A DNA stretch of 64,000 bases from Deltaproteobacteria bacterium (GCA_002731275.1 PCBK01000133.1:1-64000); one strand, 5' to 3'. Shown: positions 44,132 to 54,499, numbered from the stretch's first letter. Translations and numbers: made by a program. Notes: generated by a model not told the origin, from the sequence alone.

Positions 44132-44165
44132 GCCCCTGGAGAGAATCCGAGGGGCTTCTTTTTTT
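44132..44165 (+). terminator. Terminator-like hairpin in tetR leader
   Basis: Stem GCCCCT-GGA / TCC-(g)-AGGGGC with a 5-base loop and 9 pairs, followed by TTCTTTTTTT. It ends 20 bases before the tetR ATG (44186). It could attenuate tetR or end a short upstream transcript; the longer tetR reading frame runs through it in frame. Confidence 0.5.
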
Positions 44166-44185
44166 GTGCAAGGGAGCGCGAAGGT

Positions 44186-44854
44186 ATGACGAGGCTAAAA
44201 GGCAGCCGCAACAAACGCTACGAGGAGGAGAGGGAACGACTCGCGGCAGCGTTGTTTGAGGCTCTGATTCAGACAGAAGATCTGAGTCTGAGCTTTCGTC
44301 AGATGGCGGACGCTTGTGAGGTGAGCCCTTCAACACTGCGCCATTACTTTACGAACCGAAAGGGCGCGCTCAAAGCCGCAATTCAGCACGCAGGAAAGCA
44401 AGGGGAACCCTACCTTGAGATGGTTGAGGAGGGAGAATTTGGTCCACCGCAAGAGTCCTTGTTGTCGTTACTTCGTTATCTCCACTTCGGTTGGTCCCAC
44501 TCCAAGCTAGGGGACCTGCATCGCCTCGGTCTGGAAGCTGGTTTGGGGGATCAAGAGATGGGACCTGCTTATCTACGCAATCTTCTTGAGCCCTCGCTCA
44601 AAGCTTTTGAGAAACGTATCTCATTACACATCGAGAGGGGAGAATTACGACCCTGTAATGCTCGGTATGCAGCGCTTTCACTTGTCTCGCCGTTGTTTCT
44701 TTTGATGCTTCACCAAGAACAGCTCTTTGGGGCATGTGATTTCCCTGTTGAGATCGATGCCTTTATCCAGCATCATACAAAAGCCTTTGTAAACGCACAT
44801 CTTTTCTCTACAGTTCCCCTGGACTCTGTGTCTGCTTCTACCATCCCATCTTAG
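44186..44854 (+). CDS. TetR/AcrR-family regulator
   Basis: 222 aa. ATG 44186 gives the standard N terminus before the helix-turn-helix (LSLSFRQMADACEVSPSTLRHYFTNRKGALKAAI, about residues 30-62). The C-terminal two-thirds is the helical ligand-binding and dimer domain. It is divergent from the APH/APS-kinase operon and probably controls it, itself, or the SulP gene downstream (152 bp away). Confidence 0.85.
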   Translation: MTRLKGSRNKRYEEERERLAAALFEALIQTEDLSLSFRQMADACEVSPSTLRHYFTNRKGALKAAIQHAGKQGEPYLEMVEEGEFGPPQESLLSLLRYLHFGWSHSKLGDLHRLGLEAGLGDQEMGPAYLRNLLEPSLKAFEKRISLHIERGELRPCNARYAALSLVSPLFLLMLHQEQLFGACDFPVEIDAFIQHHTKAFVNAHLFSTVPLDSVSASTIPS

Positions 44855-45006
44855 TGTCCGCCTCTCCTCCCATCATTGACCTTTTTTTGTTTCTTTGTAT
44901 GGTGCTAGGCTCTACGTCTTGGTGTCGGTTTTCTACGTCATGACGAGGAGGATACGTACCCTCCAAAACGAAATGTACGATAGCTACGCGATCAGGAGCG
45001 ATAGAT

Positions 45007-47307
45007 ATGCCAAAACCTCCCCCTCCAACTCCACCCTCATCTGGAATCCAAGGTCTCCGTGAACACTGGCGCAACGACTTGATGGCGGCCTTTAGTGTCT
45101 CGATGGTTGCGCTGCCGCTGTCTTTGGGGATCGCGTTGATCTCAGGGGCTCCTGCAACAGCCGGCTTGTTTGCGGCGATGATTGGAGGCTTTGTCACGAC
45201 GTTTGTGCGTGGCAGTCATATCGCTGTCAATGGTCCTGGGAATGGACTCATCGCGGTCATTTTGATGGGCGTGATGAGCTTTGGAGGTGGCGTACCTGGT
45301 CAGGAGATTGCGGCGTTCAAGTACGTCCTCGCGGCGATCGTTGTGGCGGGGATTCTTCAGACGTGCATCGGGCTACTCAAGCTCGGTAAGCTCGGGAACA
45401 TTTTTCCGTCTTCTGTGATCCACGGTATCCTCGCGGCGATTGGCCTGATCATTTTGGGCAAGCAAGTCCACGTCGCGCTCGGCGCCAAAACGGCCGCGAA
45501 GAGCACGCTGGGTGTCTTGATGGACATCCCCAACAGCATCATGGCTGTCAACCCCTACATTCTGCTCGTTTCGGCGCTGTGCTTGTTGATTCTTGTCGTG
45601 TATCCGAGGATTCAGAGTAAGACCATTCATCTCTTACCTGCGCCGATGTGGGTCTTGATTCTCGCGATCCCGCTCGCGTGGTATCTGCAATTCGCGACCG
45701 CAGAGAGCTACACGTTGTTTGGGAAGGTGTATCCACTCAGCAAAGACCTGATGGTCCCTATCCCCAAAAGCCTGCTTGATGGATTTTTGCTCCCGGACTT
45801 TTCCAAGATATGGACGCTCCCTTTTTGGAGTGTTGTCTTCTCTATTACTTTGTTGTCTTCGATCGAGACGCTCATCAGTATCAAGGCGATTGACAAGCTC
45901 GATCCCTATCACCGCGAAACGGACGCCAACCGCGAACTTATCGGTGTTGGCTTGAGCAGCGTGGTCGCTGGTTGTCTTGGTGGGTTACCTATCGTAACGG
46001 TCATCGCGCGAAGCTCTGTCAACATCAACAACTGCGCACATACACGGTGGTCCAACTTCTTTCAGGCGGTGTTGTTGTTGTTGTCTTTGCTGCTCTTTGC
46101 GCCTGTGATCCGGATGGTCCCGATGGCTGCTCTCGCAGCCATTCTGATCTACACAGGATATCGACTCTCAGCGCCTAAAGTCTACAAAGATGCCCACAAA
46201 AAAGGTTGGGAGCAGCTTCTTTTCTTACTCGTCACGCTCTTCGCGACACTCGCGTATGGACTTGTACCAGGGCTCCTTTCGGGAACGGCTTTTACACTGT
46301 TGTTCCAGATCATCCGTACGGGGACCTCTCCGAGCACTTTCTTGCGCTCTCTCTGGGAGACCTCCTTCGAGCGTAAGGAAGAAGGCGAAGTGGTCGATAT
46401 TGCGCCTGTAGGTATCGTAAACTTTGGGAACATCCTGCGTTTGCAGAGCGCCCTTGATGGTGTCCCGACCAAGAAGCAAGTCTCGCTCAACTTTGCCAAA
46501 GCGCCGTTGCTCGATCTAACAGTCCTCGAATATCTCCAGTCACTCTCCGAGAAGTTTCGTCACGCAGGTGGGAAACTACAGCTCCTTGGGACCGAACATC
46601 ACCAATCCTCCAGCTCCTACCCACAAGCCTTACGTGTCCTTGGTGGACCTGTGATCACTGCGCCCGAACGCCCTGTTCGTATGAGCCGACGTCAGCGCGA
46701 GATGAGAGAGCTTGCGGACCAAAATGGTTGGCACTATTGTCTGGAGCTTGATTGGGATGCGTCCTATCTCAAGAACTTTGCGTTCTTTGAGACCAGACCT
46801 TTGGAGTACAAAGAGAACGTGCTCTCTGGCCGATATGAAGAGTTTGGTGTCGATTGGGAGATCGCGGACCTGACCTTTGATGAAGGGGCCATACTCGTCG
46901 AAGAGTTCCACACAACCGTTCAGATCTTATTTCACTCCTGGGATATCCCGGCGTTTGTCGTCGAAAGAGAGGAGTTATACGACCGCCTGATGGAGTATGT
47001 TGGATACGAAGAGGTCGATCTCAAGTACTTTACCAAGCTCTCCTCTCGTTTTGTTGTCAAGTGTTGCAATGGCAAAGATGTCGAAGCCTTCTTTACCAAA
47101 GAGCACGTGAAGTTCTTTGAGGCCAATGATATTTACCACCTTGAGAGCAATGGTGAGGCGTTGTTGCTCTTCCGACGATTCCGACTGGAGCGTCCACAAG
47201 GGATTATGAATATGCACAAGTTTGGCAAGGCGCTGCTCGAAGAGTTGTGTCCCAACGCCCCAAAAATCCCACTCGAAGAGCAAACTCCCCAAGAGAGAAG
47301 GGCGTAA
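45007..47307 (+). CDS. SulP-family anion transporter with extra C-terminal domain
   Basis: 766 aa, SD AGGAG 8 nt before ATG. Residues about 15-430 are the SulP/SLC26 membrane core (LPLSLGIALISGAPATAGLFAAMIGG, VNGPGNGLIAVI, ISIKAIDKLDP, LGGLPIVTVIARSSVNINN). Residues about 455-545 are STAS-like (LDLTVLEYLQSLSEKF). A further 200 residues, not part of normal SulP proteins, look like a DUF3137-type soluble module. The sequence is nearer the bicarbonate/anion (BicA-like) branch than sulfate permeases. Its expression may be linked with the upstream tetR. Confidence 0.85.
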   Translation: MPKPPPPTPPSSGIQGLREHWRNDLMAAFSVSMVALPLSLGIALISGAPATAGLFAAMIGGFVTTFVRGSHIAVNGPGNGLIAVILMGVMSFGGGVPGQEIAAFKYVLAAIVVAGILQTCIGLLKLGKLGNIFPSSVIHGILAAIGLIILGKQVHVALGAKTAAKSTLGVLMDIPNSIMAVNPYILLVSALCLLILVVYPRIQSKTIHLLPAPMWVLILAIPLAWYLQFATAESYTLFGKVYPLSKDLMVPIPKSLLDGFLLPDFSKIWTLPFWSVVFSITLLSSIETLISIKAIDKLDPYHRETDANRELIGVGLSSVVAGCLGGLPIVTVIARSSVNINNCAHTRWSNFFQAVLLLLSLLLFAPVIRMVPMAALAAILIYTGYRLSAPKVYKDAHKKGWEQLLFLLVTLFATLAYGLVPGLLSGTAFTLLFQIIRTGTSPSTFLRSLWETSFERKEEGEVVDIAPVGIVNFGNILRLQSALDGVPTKKQVSLNFAKAPLLDLTVLEYLQSLSEKFRHAGGKLQLLGTEHHQSSSSYPQALRVLGGPVITAPERPVRMSRRQREMRELADQNGWHYCLELDWDASYLKNFAFFETRPLEYKENVLSGRYEEFGVDWEIADLTFDEGAILVEEFHTTVQILFHSWDIPAFVVEREELYDRLMEYVGYEEVDLKYFTKLSSRFVVKCCNGKDVEAFFTKEHVKFFEANDIYHLESNGEALLLFRRFRLERPQGIMNMHKFGKALLEELCPNAPKIPLEEQTPQERRA

Positions 47308-47347
47308 GCTCTTCTCTTATGTGGCTCATGTTGTAAAAGGATGGTGC

Positions 47348-49795
47348 TCAGCGTTTTTTGGATATTTTTTGCCAGATGGACCACGCAAAGGCGAGGGGGA
47401 TGAGTAAGAACGAACCGTAGGCTGCGAAAGCAGAACCTCCGGAGTGAAAGAGGGCTGCGATTCCACGATCAAACGATTCATCATTGATCAAATATGTCCA
47501 TGTCGATGTCGGGCGCTGCATTCCGTCCTCGTTGAGAATAAAGCGTCCGTCTTTGATCTCCGATGAGGTAAAGGTCTCTACTGTCTTGTCTTCGATCCGT
47601 TGGTAGATATCTTCAAATGCCTCGACAGCCTGACGGCAGAAAAAGAAGAACGGAGGGGGACCAGCCGCGCTTTGTAGGTGAATCCCTTCTCTAATGTCTG
47701 TGAGATGGGCGAGGTGTTGGGCCCAACAGGTGTCGAGGTGGATGAGGACGACCTTTCGCGCAAGCTCCGCAAGTGCTTCTTCGGACATCAACGCAGAAAG
47801 TTCTCGAAACAGTGAGGGCATCGCCTCCTTGAGAATAAGCACGCCCTCCTCACCGTTGAGAATGTCCGCTCTATACGTGTGGATCGTCTCACGTTGTTGT
47901 TCGATAAAAGACGAGTATTTGAACAGCGTTTGTCGGATCGTGAAGTTTTGACCTTCGATAATACGTTGTGTACGTGCGACCTCTCTTCGAAAAATCGGGT
48001 TATCAAGTGGAGCGTCTTGTGAAGTCGGCAGCAGCCTCTTTGGGATCAGCGCCTTGACCTCAAAACGCGCCATCAATTCATCTTCTAGGCTGACAAAAAA
48101 GCACGAGGAGCCTGGATCACCTTGACGACCTGCGCGTCCTCGCAGCTGATAATCGATACGTACGCTCTCATGTCGGTTTGTACCGATGACATAGAGGCCA
48201 CCTGCAGAGACGACGGCGTCGCGTTTGGCTTCGTCGTGTCCACCGAGCTTGATGTCGACGCCTCGACCTGCCATGTTCGTCGATATTGTGATCGCGCCAG
48301 GGAGCCCTGCTTGTGCGATGATCTGTGCTTCGAGTGCGTCTGTGCGAGCATTGAGCACCTCGTGGGGGATCTCTGCCTCTCGTAGCAAAGCCGAGATGGT
48401 CTCGGACTCTTCGACACTTGCTGTCCCCACAAGGACCGGGCGTTGTTGGGCTCTGGATGTACGGATCGTTTGGACGAGCGCTTTGTGTTTGGCGTCGACA
48501 TTGAGGAACAAGATGTCCTCTTCATCTCTTCGGATACATGGTGTGTTGGTTGGGATAACGACGACTCGTAAGCCATAGAACGTGTGGAATTCATCTTCAG
48601 CAGGGCGCGCGGTCCCCGTCATACCCGCGAGATGTGTATATTGCCTCATCAGATGTTGTAGTGAGATGGAGCCAAGGACTTCGCCCTCTGGCTGGAGCTC
48701 CAAACCTTCTTTGGCTTCGAGGGCTGCCTGAATGCCATCGGGCCACTGACGGTCATCGACGACACGCCCTGTGAACTCGTCGATCAATTCAATCTTTCCA
48801 TGTTTGACGATGTAGTCGACGTCCTTCTTGAGTAACACGAGCGCGTGCAGCGCGACCTGCAGACCTGTGAGAAGGGCGTGGTTTTCGGGCGCGTGTAAGG
48901 GGCCACAAGAGAGACGCTCTTCGAGTGTATCTTGTCCTTCATCTGTCAAAAAGAGCGTGCGTTGGAATTCGTCCGTTTTGTAGTGCTCATTTCGGGTGAG
49001 CTCCTTGACGATCTGTGCGAGTTTATATGGATCGATATGTTGCTTCTCTTTGGTCCCTGCGATCACGAGAGGGACGCGGGCTTCGTCGATTAAGATGGAG
49101 TCCGCTTCGTCGACAATGGCATAATGGAAGGGACGGTGGACAGCATCTTGAGGAGCGAGGACGAGGCGGTCCCGAAGGAAGTCAAAGCCGGCCTCTTTGG
49201 CTGTGGCGTATGTGATATCCTGACGCCACGCCTGCTGTCTCTCCGAGGTCGACATGTGTTTCTCGACAGCACCCACTGAGAACCCCAAGAAGCGGTAAAT
49301 CTCCCCCATCCAGTCGGCATCACGTTGGGCAAGATAGTCGTTGAAGGTGAGGATTTGGACGCCTTTGCCTTCAAGGGCATGGAGGCAGGCTGGCATGACC
49401 GCCGCGAGCGTCTTCCCTTCTCCTGTCTGCATCTCCGCAACATTTCCTTGGTGAAGGACGATCCCCGCGAGCAATTGGACATCAAAAGGACGCATCGCGA
49501 GTGTCCGTTTGGCGGCCTCTCGTACGATCGCAAAGACATCGAACAGCAAGTCATCCAAAGAGATACCCTGTTGGGCTTGTTGCCGAAAGGTCTCTATATG
49601 TTCCCTCAGTTGTTCATCTGATTGGGACGCGTAGATCTCCTCAAGAGCATTGATTCGTTCGATATATTCGTCGTATGAGGAGGTCGTATACTCGACGGGC
49701 GCCTCACGCAAGCGATGGATATACTGCTGGAACTTCCCTGGGATAGGATACATATAAGGTGACTCCAAGAAATGATTGTTGAGACCTGAGGCCAT
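47348..49795 (-). CDS. Accessory SecA-like ATPase with C-terminal TM
   Basis: About 815 aa. ATG 49795 is taken; a TTG at 49834 (GAGG upstream) and ATG 49753 are alternatives; the longer ORF overlaps gltB and is spurious. SecA features: MQTGEGKT (Walker A), DEADSILIDEARVPLVIAG, VLVGTASVEES, NMAGRGVDIKLGG and RGRAGRQGDPGSS. The helical scaffold is divergent (AAGPPPFFFF), there is no C-terminal SEC-C zinc motif, and the protein ends with a hydrophobic helix and KISKKR. It appears to be a paralogue specialised for one substrate or envelope task, not the housekeeping SecA. Confidence 0.8.
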   Translation of the reverse strand: MASGLNNHFLESPYMYPIPGKFQQYIHRLREAPVEYTTSSYDEYIERINALEEIYASQSDEQLREHIETFRQQAQQGISLDDLLFDVFAIVREAAKRTLAMRPFDVQLLAGIVLHQGNVAEMQTGEGKTLAAVMPACLHALEGKGVQILTFNDYLAQRDADWMGEIYRFLGFSVGAVEKHMSTSERQQAWRQDITYATAKEAGFDFLRDRLVLAPQDAVHRPFHYAIVDEADSILIDEARVPLVIAGTKEKQHIDPYKLAQIVKELTRNEHYKTDEFQRTLFLTDEGQDTLEERLSCGPLHAPENHALLTGLQVALHALVLLKKDVDYIVKHGKIELIDEFTGRVVDDRQWPDGIQAALEAKEGLELQPEGEVLGSISLQHLMRQYTHLAGMTGTARPAEDEFHTFYGLRVVVIPTNTPCIRRDEEDILFLNVDAKHKALVQTIRTSRAQQRPVLVGTASVEESETISALLREAEIPHEVLNARTDALEAQIIAQAGLPGAITISTNMAGRGVDIKLGGHDEAKRDAVVSAGGLYVIGTNRHESVRIDYQLRGRAGRQGDPGSSCFFVSLEDELMARFEVKALIPKRLLPTSQDAPLDNPIFRREVARTQRIIEGQNFTIRQTLFKYSSFIEQQRETIHTYRADILNGEEGVLILKEAMPSLFRELSALMSEEALAELARKVVLIHLDTCWAQHLAHLTDIREGIHLQSAAGPPPFFFFCRQAVEAFEDIYQRIEDKTVETFTSSEIKDGRFILNEDGMQRPTSTWTYLINDESFDRGIAALFHSGGSAFAAYGSFLLIPLAFAWSIWQKISKKR

Positions 49796-49979
49796 TCCCT
49801 GTGTGGGTTGGTGGATTGTATTTGGCGAGGACAAAGTAAGTGCCTCTGCACCATTGTCAAACACAAAGATCAAACAGGGGCGGAGAATGGAGTGGGGTTG
49901 ATTCGGTGATTGCGAGGAGAGAGCCACGAAGGCTGCTGTGAGGAAAAAGCGCGTGGGAGAAGGCTGTAGAGCTGGAGCC

Positions 49980-52900
49980 TTAGGATTCGATGGGGACGAA
50001 TTTGATGAGGTGTTGGTGTTCTGTATCCCAATGTTCGAGGAGGCGTTTGGCTTTGTGGCTTCCTGTCTCTTCGAGGTATTCGAGGAGCAGGCCACGGACA
50101 GTGTGTTCGTCTTCTTGGGTGAGCGCTTGCGGGGTGATGTATCCTGTGTGGTGGTGGGAGGGTTTGGGTTTGTATACAAAGACAGTACCACCTGTCATAC
50201 CTGCGCCGAGGTTGGGGGAACAGTCTCCGAGGATCACGATGTATCCGTCAGTCATGTACTCACAAGCGTGATAGCCTGTTCCCTCGACGACGGCTGTTGC
50301 GCCACTGTTTCTGACGGCGAAGCGCGCACCGGCCAAGCCATGAACAAAGAGTTTTCCGCCTGTTGCACCGTAGAGCGCGCCATTTCCGATGATTGTGTTG
50401 GTGTCTCTTGCGTAGGCGGCCTCTGGAGGAGGCTGGATCACCATCTTCCCACCGCTCATGCTTTTGCACACGGAGTCGTTGGCCTCCCCGTAGAGTTGGA
50501 CTTCGAGGCCATCGACCAAAAAGACCCCAAAGCCCTGTCCAGCGCTACCTTTGAATTCCAACTGAATCGGTGTGCATGTCGGTGTTTCGACGCCAAACGC
50601 GTTTTGTGTGGCTTGTGTGCGATGTTGCTTGACTTGCTTGGCCATAACACCAGAAAGAGTCGCAAGGACCGCTCGATCTGTTGATTTGATCGCGTATTGT
50701 TTGGAGACGTGGCGTTCACCTTGGAGGGCTGGTTTTGTATCGTCGAGTAATTTTTGATTGAGTCGACCGATATGATGGGGATGGAAGACATCTTTTCCTT
50801 CTGTCGGGTAGGCTTTTTGCAAAAAGAACGAGAGGTCGAGATGTCGTTGTTCGATGAGCGGGCGTTGTTGCTCGTTGATATGGAGGAGGTCTGTACGTCC
50901 GAGTAAGTCGTCTAATGACGAGAATCCCAGAGTCGCGAGATGGTGGCGGACGTCTTCTGCGAGCAGCTGTAGGAGTTTGACGATGTGTTCACTTTGCCCT
51001 TTGTACTTGGCCTTGAATTTGGGGTCGTGTGTCGCGATCCCTGTTGGGCAGGTGTTCTTTTCGCAGATCCGGGCCATCACACAGCCCTCAGCGATCAGCA
51101 AGAGTTTCCCAAAGTCGTACTCTTGGGCACCCATAATCGCCGCGAGGATGATGTCTTTTCCACGATGAAGTCCTCCATCGACGCGCAGCGTGACTTTCTC
51201 GCGCAGGTCATTGTCGACGAGCACTCTGTGGACTTCCATCAGGCCAAGCTCCCAGGGTAATCCTGCATGTCGCATCGACATCAGCGAGGCGGCGCCTGTC
51301 CCACCGTCTCCACCTGCGACATGGATGATATCGGCGCCGGCTTTGGCGACACCGACCGCGATCGTACCGATTCCAGGACCGGAGACGAGTTTGACGCTGA
51401 CGCGGGCTGTGTGGTTGAGCTGTTTGAGCTCGCAGATCAGCTCCTTGAGGTCTTCGATGCTGTAGATGTCGTGGAGCGGTGGTGGAGAGATGAGGGCGAT
51501 GCCGGGCTTGGCGTGTCGGGCTTTGGCGATCTCTTCACTGACCTTGGAGGCGAGCAGTTGTCCACCTTCACCGGGTTTGGCGCCCTGGGCAATCTTGATC
51601 TGAATCTCCTCACTTGTGACGAGATATTCGGCTGTCACACCAAATCGACCGGAGGCGATCTGCTTGACGTTACAGGTGATTCCCTCTGTGTAATAGTATG
51701 GGTTTTCGCCACCTTCACCGCTGTTGCTGCGTCCGCCAAGTTCGTGCATCGCGAGGATCAGGTCTCTCTGAGACTCCGCGCTGATCGCGCCAAAGGACAT
51801 CGCTCCCGAACCGAACCTTCTGGTGATATCGCGGCCAGGAAGTACGTCGTCGAGTGGGAGCGCCGGGTTGTCTGAGGAGAAGCTAAAGAGGTCGCGAATG
51901 TGCATGGGGAGACTGCCATCAGCGAGGGAGAGATACTCTTTGTAGTCCTCTCGTAATTCGTCGACAGAGCGTTCATCTCGTACGATCGTGTGGAGCATCT
52001 TAGAGAGTGTGTTGGTCATCGAGTGTTTTTCGCCGACAAGACCTTTATTATGCTCCCTGTAAATGTACGTCTTATCAGGCTTATACTCTTGCAGTGGGGG
52101 GAGCGATTGGACACGTGTGATGATTTGTTCACAGAGGTCTTCAAGCTCAACACCACCGATGGGGCTGTTGATACCAGGGAAAAACGTCTTGACGATCTTG
52201 GGGCCAAGTCCCATCGCGAGGAAGAGTTTGGCGCTTTGGTAACTCCGCACGACGGAGATCCCCATCTTGGCCATGATCTTGAGCAAACCCTTCTCAAACG
52301 CTTGTAGAAGCAGGTGTTCTCGCTCCTCAATGGGGATCTTTTCGAGTTTTCTGTGTGCGGAAAATCGGACAAATTCGAGCGCGAGATTGGGACAGACTGC
52401 TGTCGCCCCAAAGCCGATCAACGTCGCGAACTCGTGTGGGCTGCGGATCTCTGCGCTCTCCACGACGATCGATGTATCGAGCCGCATTCCCGCTTCGTTG
52501 AGCGCGTTGGTGACTGTGCGCAACACGAGCAGACTCGGGATAGGGGGTTCTTCTGCTGTCGCATGGCGGTCGGACAGGAGCAAGATGGGGATGCCTTGGC
52601 TGGCGGCTTTGACTGCGCCCTCTGCGATGGATTTGAGGACAGAGCGCATCCCCACAACACCATGTGCGCGGTTAAACTTCATATCAAAGTGCTGGACTTG
52701 CTGTTCCCCAGCACTCTTCTCTGAACGTCGCTGCCACTCCCAAAGCACCTCGATCTGTTCGAGGTCGAGAAGTGGGCTACTTAGTGCATAACCTGGTTTG
52801 GGTGGGATCAACTCGTTAGGGGCGAAGATGTTGGGGCATGGTCCCAAGAAGGTCCGCAGATCTGTGACGATTTTTTCACGGATGTAGTCGAGGGGTGGGT

Positions 52901-54431
52901 TGGTGACCTGTGCAAAACATTGATAGAAGTAGTCAAACAGGGATCTCGGTAGCTCCGAAAAGACCGCAGGACGTGATGTGTCACCCATCGAACCGATAGG
53001 CTCTTTGCCTTCTTGGGCCATGGGGATCAGAACTTTGTGCAGGTCCTCGTCTGTGTATCCAAACAGGGGGAGTTTGTGGAGGACTTTGGCGTGCTCTGGC
53101 CTCGGTCCTTCTGGGAGCGGGAACAAGCGCGCGTCGAAGTGAGCGTCTTCGTTTTCGAGCGCCTTCCCTGGATCTTTGGTGATCATCTTCCCGGTCCGAA
53201 GCTCGACAGAGACGCCAGAACCTGCCTGAAGTGTTCCTTTTTCCAGGATGAGCGACTCATCCACTTCGAAGACACCTGCCTCCGAACACAAAAAGAGGTG
53301 CTCTTTGGTCAACGACCAGCGGCAAGGCCGAAACCCATTGCGATCGAGTCTGGCACCGACAGTCTCACCATTGGAGAACAAAATACAAGCCGGTCCATCC
53401 CACGGTTCCATCGCGCGGCTCCAGAAGCGGTAGAAGTCGTTGTCCGATTGTGCCGGGGGCATTAAGATCGCGAGGACGTCTTGTACGCGGGGGATACTGC
53501 TGCGAAAGAGCAAGGCCTCCACCATCTCGTTGAGGCTCCCTGAATCGCTGATGCCTGTGTGGGTCAACAGCTCGTTGCTACGTAGACCGAGTGATTTTTC
53601 ACGGGAGTAGGACCATGAGCGGTTGCCCTGGATGGTGTTAAATTCGCCGTTGTGACCGATGAGGCGAAAGGGTTGGGCCTTATCCCATGAGCTGACTGTG
53701 TTGGTGCTAAAGCGCCTGTGGAAGACGACAAAGCGCGTCTTGAACATGGGGTTTTGCAGATCGAGGTAAAATTGTTCGAGCAGATCCGAGCGGACCATCG
53801 CCTTGTAGACGACTGTGTTGGCAGACAGAGAGGGAAAATACAGCGCCTGGTTGTGTCCTTTTAGCCTGGACAATGTGTGGCGGTGTGCTTGGTGTAGCAG
53901 ACGATCGAAGGACATGTCTGTGCTGCAATGTTTGGGGCGCTCGATGATGGCGTGCAAGATCTTGGGCATGGAGGCGCGGGCGCGTTCTCCCAGGACCTCT
54001 GGCGCTGTCGGGACATCCCTGTACGCGAGGATCTTCATACCGAAAAATTGGAAGGTCTCCTCGAAGATCTTGAGGGCTTTGCGTTGCTCTTCGCTCTCCA
54101 CTTGCAAGAATAACGTCGCGAGGGCGATAGAACCGTGCTCATAGCCGAGCAACTCAAACGGGATGTCCGTCATGATGCCCGCGCCATCACCAGTCTTACC
54201 GTCGAGGTCAAGGGCACCTCGGTGTTCGACACGGACAAGGCCCTGGAGACCTTGTTGTAGGTGACTGTGACAGTAAAGACCTTCGCGACTGGCGATAAAG
54301 CCAATCCCGCAAGCCGCGTGTTCTTGTCGATTCCCTAGTGAATGTTCTCTCGTGTGGTTTGTTTGCGTATTCAATATGAACCTGCTCCTTGTGTTGACCT
54401 TGTCTGCGTAGTAGTGATTGCTCTGTGGCAT
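49980..54431 (-). CDS. gltB: Glutamate synthase large subunit
   Basis: About 1,483 aa, normal for GltB. After a 40-residue propeptide, Cys41 in HAACGIGF is the N-terminal nucleophile of the class-II amidotransferase. The FMN-binding (beta/alpha)8 synthase domain carries GGENPYYYTEG and the [3Fe-4S] motif CVMARICEKNTC (C-x5-C-x4-C), and the C-terminal beta-helix ends near GTVFVYKP. With GltD it makes two glutamate from glutamine and 2-oxoglutarate. gltD is not adjacent. ATG 54431 has no ribosome site; a TTG at 54371 with AAGGAG is possible. Confidence 0.95.
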   Translation of the reverse strand: MPQSNHYYADKVNTRSRFILNTQTNHTREHSLGNRQEHAACGIGFIASREGLYCHSHLQQGLQGLVRVEHRGALDLDGKTGDGAGIMTDIPFELLGYEHGSIALATLFLQVESEEQRKALKIFEETFQFFGMKILAYRDVPTAPEVLGERARASMPKILHAIIERPKHCSTDMSFDRLLHQAHRHTLSRLKGHNQALYFPSLSANTVVYKAMVRSDLLEQFYLDLQNPMFKTRFVVFHRRFSTNTVSSWDKAQPFRLIGHNGEFNTIQGNRSWSYSREKSLGLRSNELLTHTGISDSGSLNEMVEALLFRSSIPRVQDVLAILMPPAQSDNDFYRFWSRAMEPWDGPACILFSNGETVGARLDRNGFRPCRWSLTKEHLFLCSEAGVFEVDESLILEKGTLQAGSGVSVELRTGKMITKDPGKALENEDAHFDARLFPLPEGPRPEHAKVLHKLPLFGYTDEDLHKVLIPMAQEGKEPIGSMGDTSRPAVFSELPRSLFDYFYQCFAQVTNPPLDYIREKIVTDLRTFLGPCPNIFAPNELIPPKPGYALSSPLLDLEQIEVLWEWQRRSEKSAGEQQVQHFDMKFNRAHGVVGMRSVLKSIAEGAVKAASQGIPILLLSDRHATAEEPPIPSLLVLRTVTNALNEAGMRLDTSIVVESAEIRSPHEFATLIGFGATAVCPNLALEFVRFSAHRKLEKIPIEEREHLLLQAFEKGLLKIMAKMGISVVRSYQSAKLFLAMGLGPKIVKTFFPGINSPIGGVELEDLCEQIITRVQSLPPLQEYKPDKTYIYREHNKGLVGEKHSMTNTLSKMLHTIVRDERSVDELREDYKEYLSLADGSLPMHIRDLFSFSSDNPALPLDDVLPGRDITRRFGSGAMSFGAISAESQRDLILAMHELGGRSNSGEGGENPYYYTEGITCNVKQIASGRFGVTAEYLVTSEEIQIKIAQGAKPGEGGQLLASKVSEEIAKARHAKPGIALISPPPLHDIYSIEDLKELICELKQLNHTARVSVKLVSGPGIGTIAVGVAKAGADIIHVAGGDGGTGAASLMSMRHAGLPWELGLMEVHRVLVDNDLREKVTLRVDGGLHRGKDIILAAIMGAQEYDFGKLLLIAEGCVMARICEKNTCPTGIATHDPKFKAKYKGQSEHIVKLLQLLAEDVRHHLATLGFSSLDDLLGRTDLLHINEQQRPLIEQRHLDLSFFLQKAYPTEGKDVFHPHHIGRLNQKLLDDTKPALQGERHVSKQYAIKSTDRAVLATLSGVMAKQVKQHRTQATQNAFGVETPTCTPIQLEFKGSAGQGFGVFLVDGLEVQLYGEANDSVCKSMSGGKMVIQPPPEAAYARDTNTIIGNGALYGATGGKLFVHGLAGARFAVRNSGATAVVEGTGYHACEYMTDGYIVILGDCSPNLGAGMTGGTVFVYKPKPSHHHTGYITPQALTQEDEHTVRGLLLEYLEETGSHKAKRLLEHWDTEHQHLIKFVPIES

Positions 54432-54470
54432 GCTCGCGAACCACGTTCACCACGATGAAAAGAGTTCGAT

Positions 54471-54499
54471 ATCGTAGGGAGTTGTCGAAGAAAGGTCAA
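54471..54499 (-). promoter_or_regulatory. Candidate sigma-70 promoter of gltB
   Basis: On the minus strand TTGACC (54494-54499), 17 bases, TACGAT (54471-54476). Transcription would begin near 54464, about 33 bases before ATG 54431 or 93 before TTG 54371. Confidence 0.45.

Noticed and set aside
49796-50191. Longer N terminus of the SecA-like protein
   Set aside because: It overlaps the end of gltB on the same strand, is Ser/Asn/Pro low-complexity and has no similarity to SecA.
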